Notes under the pieces: generated by a model
What the model was told of the DNA's origin: nothing
Databases searched by the model: none
What the model saw: the letters and a program-made list of their open reading frames with translations, nothing else
In this document: positions 58,740-64,000 of the stretch, piece by piece
How positions within the stretch are numbered: the first letter of the stretch is position 1
Layout: each line of letters opens with the position of its first letter
Assembly (NCBI GenBank): GCA_017622295.1
Contig: JAGARK010000026.1
Coordinates: 29,840 to 93,839, forward strand
Direction: 5' to 3'
Origin: Oscillospiraceae bacterium
GTDB taxonomy: Bacteria > Bacillota > Clostridia > Oscillospirales > Oscillospiraceae
DNA length: 64,000 bases
Made by a program: the position numbers and the translations under genes

Positions 58740-59873
58740 ATGTCTAAATTTGAATTCGCAGTGCCCTGCCTGTTTGGTCTGGAGGGCATCGCCGGCGACG
58801 AGCTGCGCCGGCTGGATATTGAAAATGTCCGGGTGGAGAACGGCCGCGTCCTCTTCTCCGGCGACGAGCGGGCCATGGCCAAGGCCAATGTAAGCCTGCG
58901 CACCGGCGAACGGGTGCTGATCGTCCTGGCTGCCTTCAAGGCCACCACCTTTGAGCAGCTGTTCCAGGGCGTCTACAAGACTGAGCTGGAAAATTACATT
59001 CCGAAAGACGGCCAGTTCCCCGTCAAGGGCCACTGCCTGAACTCCCAGCTGATGAGCGTGCCCGATTGCCAGGCCATCATCAAGAAGGCCGCCTCCCGCC
59101 GTCTGGGCGAGAAGTACGGCGTAAGCTGGCTGCCCGAGACCGGCACCAGGTATCAGCTGCAGTTTGCCATCATGAACGATCAGGTGACGCTGTATCTGGA
59201 TACCTCCGGCCCCGGCCTGCACAAGCGTGGCTACCGTGCCAACGCCAACGAGGCTCCCCTGCGGGAAACTCTGGCTGCTGCCATGATCCAGGTCGCCCGC
59301 TACCGCGGCAAGGAATTCTTCTGGGATCCCTTCTGCGGCTCCGGTACCATTCCCATTGAGGCCGCCTTCATCGCCAAGAACAAGGCCCCCGGCATGTACC
59401 GCCGCTTCGCTTCCGAAGCCTATGCCTGGTGTGATCCCAAGATCTGGGGCGAAGTCCGCACCGAAGCCAAGGACCGGGAATTCAAGGGCAACTACAAAAT
59501 TCTCGGCTCCGACTGTGATCCCAAGTGCATCTCTCTGGCTATGGCCAACGCCCGGAAGGCCCAGGTAGATAACCTCATCGAGTTCCGGGACGGCGATGCC
59601 ACCAAGATAGATCTGCCCGCTCCCAGCGGCATCATGGTCTGCAATCCCCCCTACGGCCAGCGCATGATGGAGCAGCAGAGCGCACAGCGGCTGTATGCCG
59701 CCTTCGGCAAACATGTACGATACGCCGACGGCTGGAAGAAGTACATCATCACCTCCGAGCCGGAATTCGAGCACTATTTTGGCAAGCGGGCCGACAAGAA
59801 GCGTAAGCTCTACAACGGCATGATCAAGTGCGACTACTATATGTATTTGGATAATCAGAGAAAGAAGAAGTAA
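58740..59873 (+). CDS. THUMP-domain class I SAM-dependent RNA methyltransferase (RlmL/YpsC-like)
   Basis: RNA methyltransferase of 377 aa counted from the internal ATG at 58740, preceded by TTGGAGGCATT. An N-terminal ferredoxin-like/THUMP region covers about 1-160. The methyltransferase domain has DPFCGSGTIPIEAA at about 196-209 as motif I and NPPYGQR at about 303-309 as motif IV, the N2-guanine methyltransferase type of RlmL and YpsC. It likely methylates 23S rRNA; the exact base is unproven. The DUF559 frame upstream is fused in frame, so a longer protein could also form, but the strong internal site argues for separate synthesis. Confidence 0.9.
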   Translation: MSKFEFAVPCLFGLEGIAGDELRRLDIENVRVENGRVLFSGDERAMAKANVSLRTGERVLIVLAAFKATTFEQLFQGVYKTELENYIPKDGQFPVKGHCLNSQLMSVPDCQAIIKKAASRRLGEKYGVSWLPETGTRYQLQFAIMNDQVTLYLDTSGPGLHKRGYRANANEAPLRETLAAAMIQVARYRGKEFFWDPFCGSGTIPIEAAFIAKNKAPGMYRRFASEAYAWCDPKIWGEVRTEAKDREFKGNYKILGSDCDPKCISLAMANARKAQVDNLIEFRDGDATKIDLPAPSGIMVCNPPYGQRMMEQQSAQRLYAAFGKHVRYADGWKKYIITSEPEFEHYFGKRADKKRKLYNGMIKCDYYMYLDNQRKKK

Positions 59874-59877
59874 ACAT

Positions 59878-59951
59878 ATCGCGGCAATCCCCTGCAATAT
59901 TCCGGAATCCTACGGAGATTGCCACGTCGCTTCGCTCCTCGCAATGACATC
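59878..59951. repeat. GGCAATC / GATTGCC repeat with TCGCAATGAC end
   Basis: Contains GGCAATCCCCTGCAATATTC, an inverted GGAGATTGCC, and CGTCGCTTCGCTCCTCGCAA, ending in TGACAT. This is a familiar dispersed repeat of gut Clostridia genomes. A related fragment lies at 12132-12152. Confidence 0.6.
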
Positions 59952-59978
59952 TTTCTTTAGACAGAAATGGAGGAATCC

Positions 59979-60914
59979 ATGAAGCATTTATTTATCATCA
60001 ATCCCGCAGCGGGAAGCAGAGACCGAACCGGCGACTACAGTGAAAAAATCCACACCATCTGCACAGAGCGGGATCTGGACTACCGTATTGAAGTTTCCAC
60101 AGGTCCCGGTGAATGCACCCGCATCGCCCGGGAGGCAGCCGAAACCGGGGAGGAATACCGGATCTACGCCTGCGGCGGCGATGGTACCCTCAACGAAGTC
60201 ATGTCCGGGGCAGCAGGTTACCCCAACGCCGCCGTAACCGTGTTCTCCGGCGGCAGCGGCAACGATTTTGTCAAGCTCTTCGACGATCCCAGGGCCTTTT
60301 TCGATCTGGAGCGGCTGCTGGACGCAGAGGAAGTTTCCTTCGACCTGATCCGCTGTAATGATGACCTGGCACTGAACATCTGCTGCGTGGGCCTCGACGC
60401 CCGCATCGGCAACGATGTGGCCCGATACAAGCGGCTTCCGCTGCTCCACGGCTTCCGGGCCTACGCCGCTTCCACCCTGGTCAACATATTCCGGGGCATT
60501 TCTGAGCACTACATCATCGAAATCAATGGCGAACGGATCGACGGCCGGCAGACCTTCGTGTGCGTGTGCAACGGCAGATTCTACGGCGGAGGCTTCAATC
60601 CCGTTCCCGAGGCCGACCCTGCCGACGGTATGCTGGACGTGCTGGTGGTCAGGCACATCTCCCGGCTCCAGATCCCCGGCATCATCGGAAAGTACAAGAA
60701 CGGCCGCTACAAGGAGCTGAGCCATGTGGCCCGCTATTTCCGCACCGACCGCATCCGGGTCATCTGCGATGGCGAGACTCCCATCAATCTGGACGGCGAG
60801 ATTCGCACCGCAACCACCGTGGACCTCTCCGTTGCAAATGAAAAGCTCCGCTTCTTCTATCCCAGAGGACTGAGCTGGAAATATACAGAACATCAGGAAA
60901 GCGCCGTCGTCTGA
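59979..60914 (+). CDS. Diacylglycerol/lipid kinase family protein (DagK/YegS-like)
   Basis: Lipid kinase of 311 aa. The N-terminal domain binds ATP: INPAAGS at about 6-12 and GGDGTLNEV at about 64-72, followed by SGGSGNDFVK. A C-terminal beta-sandwich domain with GGGFNPVPEADPADGMLDV binds the lipid. Such kinases phosphorylate diacylglycerol or undecaprenol and recycle lipids of wall or lipoteichoic acid synthesis. GGAGG lies before the ATG at 59979; an in-frame ATG at 59967 overlaps that site. Confidence 0.9.
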   Translation: MKHLFIINPAAGSRDRTGDYSEKIHTICTERDLDYRIEVSTGPGECTRIAREAAETGEEYRIYACGGDGTLNEVMSGAAGYPNAAVTVFSGGSGNDFVKLFDDPRAFFDLERLLDAEEVSFDLIRCNDDLALNICCVGLDARIGNDVARYKRLPLLHGFRAYAASTLVNIFRGISEHYIIEINGERIDGRQTFVCVCNGRFYGGGFNPVPEADPADGMLDVLVVRHISRLQIPGIIGKYKNGRYKELSHVARYFRTDRIRVICDGETPINLDGEIRTATTVDLSVANEKLRFFYPRGLSWKYTEHQESAVV

Positions 60915-60927
60915 CGGCGTTTTTTTA
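60902..60927 (+). terminator. Lipid kinase terminator overlapping its stop
   Basis: CGCCGTC / GACGGCG stem with a GTCT loop and T7; the TGA stop falls within the hairpin. Confidence 0.85.
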
Positions 60928-60930
60928 TAT

Positions 60931-61028
60931 GAAAATTACAGTTTATCGCGCTTTAGGCGCAATCTGCATTCAGCATTTTAAATTTTGCATTGTGCTGCCG
61001 AAGGCAGCACGCCAAACTGCAATTTGAA
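60931..61028. repeat. Dispersed inverted-terminal-repeat element, copy D (98 bp)
   Basis: Left end AAAATTACAGTTTATCGCGC, right end CCAAACTGCAATTTGA. The interior mixes in the second family (AATCTGCATTCAGCATTTTA) and a GTGCTGCCGAAGGCAGCAC hairpin. Located directly after a terminator. Confidence 0.8.
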
Positions 61029-61033
61029 AATTC

Positions 61034-61062
61034 TTGCCTTTTGAATCAATGCGGGATATAAT
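61034..61062 (+). promoter_or_regulatory. Promoter of the ADP-ribosylglycohydrolase gene
   Basis: -35 TTGCCT (61034-61039), 17 bp, -10 TATAAT (61057-61062). Confidence 0.75.
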
Positions 61063-61093
61063 AAAATGAGATTTTATCGAAGGAGGGGTGGCT

Positions 61094-62194
61094 ATGAATT
61101 CCAAGCTTTCCGCTTATCGGGGATGCCTGCTGGGTCTGGCGGTGGGCGATGCCATGGGTTATTCTGTCGACACCAAAACCTGGCCCCAAATCCAGGAGGA
61201 TTACGGACCCAACGGACTGCTGGGCTATGACCTATGCAACGGCTATGCCGACGTCACCTCTCACACCCAGCTGGCGGCCTTTACCTGCAACGCGCTGCTG
61301 CTGGGCATGACCCGGGGACAGGTCCTGGGCAAAATGGCTCCCTTCGTCAAATATGTGGAAGTGGGCCACAAGGAATGGGCCATGGGCCAGCGCAGCTATG
61401 ATCAGCCCCGGCGGAATTACTGCTGGGTCTTCCGGATCCCGGAGCTGCGCCGCCGTCACTGCACCGACACCCGGATCATCGACAACATCAACCGCGGCCT
61501 CATCGGCACCCCTGAGGAGCCCCGGAACAAATTCGACGGCTGCGCCGGCATCGCCACAGCCGTGGCCGTGGGTCTTTTCGACGACCCGAAGCGGATGGAT
61601 CAGAGCGAGATCGACCGGCTGGGCGCCGAGGCCATCGCCATCACCCACGGCAGCCCCATCGCATTTCTGCCCGGCGCGGTCATCGCCCATCTGATCAGCC
61701 GACTTCTGCGGGACCGGGTGACGCCCCTGACGGAGCTGATTGAAGAATCCCTGACCGCGCTGGAGGAACAGTTCAGCCATGAATACGTCCAGGTCAAGGA
61801 AATCTGCACCCTGGCGCGCCGGGCGATTTTCTTAGGCAGCGGCGGTAATTTAAATCATGTGGAGGCCCTGGAATCTCTGAAATGCGACACCGGCGCGGAG
61901 GTTCTGGCCGGCGCCATTTACGTCAGCCTTGCCTGCTGCAATGATTTCGACGGCGCCATGATCGCTGCCGTCAACCACTCCGGCCGCAGCGCGGCGGTAG
62001 CCAGCATCGCCGGCGCCATTCTGGGCGCCCGTCTGGGAGCGGAAGCGCTGCCGGAATTCTATCTGGAATGTCTGGAAGCCGCCCCCATGCTGGTGGATCT
62101 GGCGGACGATCTGGTCCAGGGCTGCCCCATGGTCAGGGGCAACAAGCTCTTCGACGGCGACTGGGACCGGAAATATCTCCACGGCGAATATTGA
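61094..62194 (+). CDS. Divergent ADP-ribosylglycohydrolase family protein
   Basis: All-helical ARH/DraG-fold protein of 366 aa. YRGCLLGLAVGDAMG at about 8-22 is the family start. The usual magnesium ligands are altered. Where the family has SDDTQM, this protein reads DVTSHTQL (about 53-60); where it has GDSDSTAAI, it reads NHSGRSAAVASI (about 294-305), with both Asp residues gone. Catalytic ADP-ribose hydrolysis is therefore doubtful. The ATG at 61094 follows AGGAGGGGTGGCT. The next gene, bioY, starts 22 bp later. No ADP-ribosyltransferase is nearby. Confidence 0.8.
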   Translation: MNSKLSAYRGCLLGLAVGDAMGYSVDTKTWPQIQEDYGPNGLLGYDLCNGYADVTSHTQLAAFTCNALLLGMTRGQVLGKMAPFVKYVEVGHKEWAMGQRSYDQPRRNYCWVFRIPELRRRHCTDTRIIDNINRGLIGTPEEPRNKFDGCAGIATAVAVGLFDDPKRMDQSEIDRLGAEAIAITHGSPIAFLPGAVIAHLISRLLRDRVTPLTELIEESLTALEEQFSHEYVQVKEICTLARRAIFLGSGGNLNHVEALESLKCDTGAEVLAGAIYVSLACCNDFDGAMIAAVNHSGRSAAVASIAGAILGARLGAEALPEFYLECLEAAPMLVDLADDLVQGCPMVRGNKLFDGDWDRKYLHGEY

Positions 62195-62216
62195 TTTTCA
62201 AAAAAGGAGAATAACT

Positions 62217-62717
62217 ATTCATACTTCCATCAAAAATATGGTTCTTGCTTCATTGTTCGCAGGACTCATGGCCATCTGCGCCTGGATCTCGATTCCGGTT
62301 TTTGATATTGCCTTCACCATGCAGACCTTCGCCGTTTGTCTGGCGCTGCTGCTTTTGGGCGGAAAATGGGGAACGGTATCCATTTTTATCTACCTGCTGC
62401 TGGGCGCGGTGGGTCTTCCGGTGTTCAGCGGCTTTCGGGGCGGAATCGGCGTGCTGGCCGGGGTCACCGGCGGGTATCTGTGGGGATTTTTATCCACAGG
62501 TCTTTGCTACTGGTGTGCAGAAAGGTGGGGAAAACTTCCGGGGCTGATTCTGGGCCTTCTGGCCTGCTACAGCTGCGGAAGCCTCTGGTTCGCCTTCTAC
62601 AGCGGCGGCGGAATGGGTCTGATTTTGCTGCGGTGCGTGGTGCCCTATCTGATCCCCGACGCACTGAAATTATGGCTGTCCCTGACCCTGGCAAAGCGAA
62701 TCAAGAAATACATATAA
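62217..62717 (+). CDS. bioY: BioY family biotin transporter, apparent ATT start
   Basis: Substrate-binding membrane component of a biotin ECF-type transporter, 166 aa from 62217. Five or six helices are present, with the BioY marks FTMQTFAVCLALLLLGGKWG, YLLLGAVGLPVFSGFRGG and GGYLWGF. AAGGAG (62204-62209) stands 7 nt before an ATT codon at 62217, and the frame from there gives a normal BioY N-terminus (HTSIKNMVLASLFAGL). The first ATG (62238) is 28 nt from the ribosome site, too far for initiation. ATT is a rare start, so a mutated ATG or genuine weak initiation are the options. Confidence 0.87.
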   Translation: MHTSIKNMVLASLFAGLMAICAWISIPVFDIAFTMQTFAVCLALLLLGGKWGTVSIFIYLLLGAVGLPVFSGFRGGIGVLAGVTGGYLWGFLSTGLCYWCAERWGKLPGLILGLLACYSCGSLWFAFYSGGGMGLILLRCVVPYLIPDALKLWLSLTLAKRIKKYI

Positions 62718-62760
62718 ATCCCTCTCCGGCGCATAAACTGTGGCTAGGAGGGGATTTTTT

Positions 62761-63537
62761 ATGCGAAAAAGGGATCTGATCATACTCATCAGTGCGCTGG
62801 CGGCTGCGGTGGCACTGTCGGCGCGGATCATGGCCGGAGCGGTGCTGGAGACGGGCTCCTGGGGTCTGAGCTTCCGCACCGAGGGAGCCGCGCCCCTGGG
62901 CAATGCGGGCAGCGAGCAGCTGGCCAAATACGACGCGGCATATCTGGGAGATACTTCCAAAAAAGTGATCTATCTGACCTTCGACGCCGGCTACGAAAAC
63001 GGCTGCACAGCCAAAATTCTGGACACACTAAAAGAGCATAATGTTCCCGCCGCCTTTTTTCTGGTGGGCAACTACATCGAGCAAAATGCCGACCTGGTAC
63101 GGCGGATGGCAGAGGAAGGGCACATCGTGGGCAACCACACCATGCACCACTATGACATGAGCAAGATTTCCGACAAAGCGGACTTTGAAAAGGAGCTGAC
63201 GGATCTGGAAAACCTGTTCAAAGAAACCACCGGAAAGGATCTTCCAAAATACTACCGCCCGCCCCAGGGGATTTACAGCGAAGAGAATCTGCAGATGGCA
63301 AAAGAACTGGGCTACAAGACCGTTTTCTGGAGTCTTGCCTATGTGGACTGGCAGAACGACGCCCAACCCACGAAGGAGCAGGCTTTTTCCAAGCTCCTTC
63401 CCCGGATCCATCCCGGGGCGGTGGTGCTGCTGCATTCAACTTCCCAGACCAACGCCGAGATTCTGGACGAGCTGCTGACCAAATGGAAGGAGATGGGGTA
63501 TACTTTCGGAAGCATCGGAGATCTGATTTCCTCATAA
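62761..63537 (+). CDS. pdaA: PdaA-like polysaccharide deacetylase (spore cortex type)
   Basis: CE4 deacetylase of 258 aa resembling PdaA, the N-acetylmuramic acid deacetylase needed for muramic delta-lactam in spore cortex. An N-terminal helix (about 5-27) serves as signal or anchor. The metal motif is TFDAGYENG at about 74-82, of the PdaA TFDxGYE form rather than TFDDGP, followed by GNHTMHH at about 127-133 and RPPQGIYSE at about 166-174. Together with the SpoIIE-like gene it supports sporulation. GGAGGGG precedes the start. Confidence 0.85.
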   Translation: MRKRDLIILISALAAAVALSARIMAGAVLETGSWGLSFRTEGAAPLGNAGSEQLAKYDAAYLGDTSKKVIYLTFDAGYENGCTAKILDTLKEHNVPAAFFLVGNYIEQNADLVRRMAEEGHIVGNHTMHHYDMSKISDKADFEKELTDLENLFKETTGKDLPKYYRPPQGIYSEENLQMAKELGYKTVFWSLAYVDWQNDAQPTKEQAFSKLLPRIHPGAVVLLHSTSQTNAEILDELLTKWKEMGYTFGSIGDLISS

Positions 63538-63576
63538 AAATTACAGAAAAAATTTTAGAAAACCTGAAAATTATTC

Positions 63577-63605
63577 TTTACAACTGGGTAAACTCATGGT
63601 ATGAT
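63577..63605 (+). promoter_or_regulatory. rpsO promoter
   Basis: -35 TTTACA (63577-63582), 17 bp, -10 TATGAT (63600-63605). The leader of about 120 nt could carry the S15 autoregulatory fold, but I could not identify it. Confidence 0.7.
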
Positions 63606-63732
63606 AATCAGGCTGGTCTGAACCAGAAACTTATCTTTACCCGCTGCTCAGTTGAGGGAGAACGCTGAATAACAGCATTTCACCAACCCCTACTTGGCTG
63701 CTGGGAAATATTATGAAAAGGTGGAAATTACC

Positions 63733-63999
63733 ATGATTCTGAAGGAAAAGAAGACCCAGGTTATCCTGGAGAACGCTACTCACGAAGGCGATACCGGTTC
63801 TCCCGAAGTCCAGATCGCTATCCTGACTGCCCGCATCAACGAGCTGACCGATCATCTGCGCGTGCACAAGCATGACAACCACTCCCGTCGTGGCCTGCTG
63901 ATGATGGTTGGTAAGCGCCGCAAGATGCTGGACTATCTGGCTAACAAGGACATCAACCGTTACCGTGCTCTGATCGCCAAGCTGGGTATCCGTAAGTAA
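63733..63999 (+). CDS. rpsO: 30S ribosomal protein S15
   Basis: Complete S15 of 88 aa; binds 16S rRNA early in 30S assembly. [20 protein letters not shown] at about 16-35, [19 protein letters not shown] and the C-terminal [12 protein letters not shown] are diagnostic. AAGGTGG precedes the ATG at 63733. In most bacteria pnp follows; the window ends one base past the stop codon. Confidence 0.97.
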   Translation: MILKEKKTQVILENATHEGDTGSPEVQIAILTARINELTDHLRVHKHDNHSRRGLLMMVGKRRKMLDYLANKDINRYRALIAKLGIRK

Positions 64000-64000
64000 G

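Overview
The window reads as chromosomal DNA of a GC-rich, Gram-positive, spore-forming anaerobe of the Clostridia, most likely an Oscillospiraceae/Ruminococcaceae-type gut bacterium. This placement is an inference from gene content: SigA-type promoters with 17-bp spacing, strong GGAGG ribosome sites, a SpoIIE-like phosphatase and a PdaA-like deacetylase, reverse rubrerythrin with PerR and ferritin, and DUF6110 and DUF6440 proteins. No 16S gene is present to confirm it. Coding is dense and mostly housekeeping. There is no prophage, CRISPR array or IS transposase. Nearly every long intergenic gap carries a short dispersed repeat.

Layout. 0-17 kb: rlmA-prfA, a secreted deacetylase, lepA-hemW, the main sigma factor behind a hairpin-rich leader, the cell-shape block maf-mreC-mreD-PBP2, a U32 peptidase-family protein, and a three-gene unit (26-aa membrane peptide, DUF6110 protein, unusual P-type ATPase). 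17-26.5 kb: DUF3810-rsmG, a zinc phospholipase C-like protein, the oxidative-stress/iron set perR-reverse rubrerythrin-ferritin, a PepSY lipoprotein, an AT-rich acyltransferase, lspA-rluD and a HAD hydrolase. 26.5-27 kb: tRNA-Gly(UCC), tRNA-Arg(UCU) and tRNA-His(GUG), with a partial copy of the tRNA-Arg 3' end. 27-39 kb: DMT transporter, DUF3592, TIGR01212 radical SAM, a lipoprotein, pta, DUF2207, NfeD-SPFH-DUF6440, typA and a CapA-like protein. 39-47 kb: rpmH-rnpA-yidD-yidC-jag followed by the arginine operon argC-argJ-argB-argD. 47-64 kb: SpoIIE-like protein, CYTH-exonuclease, aminotransferase, a 74-aa leader-like protein, GH25, thiN, a MocR regulator, an HPr-like protein lacking the active His, mtaB, queH, a DUF559 nuclease gene inside an inverted-repeat element fused in frame to an RNA methyltransferase, a lipid kinase, a divergent ADP-ribosylglycohydrolase, bioY with an apparent ATT start, the PdaA-like deacetylase and rpsO.

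How the genes relate. Several groups are classical operons (lepA-hemW, mreCD-PBP2, lspA-rluD, argCJBD, the rpmH cluster). RNA modification and translation quality are strongly represented (rlmA, prfA, lepA, rsmG, rluD, mtaB, queH, THUMP methyltransferase, typA, U32). The least-explained material is (i) three or four dispersed palindromic repeat families, one of which frames the DUF559 nuclease gene; (ii) the peptide/DUF6110/P-ATPase unit, whose transporter lacks the usual CPC and HP motifs; (iii) a CapA protein carrying a sodium-pump-like GGADGPT motif beside its membrane anchor; and (iv) the structured rpoD leader.
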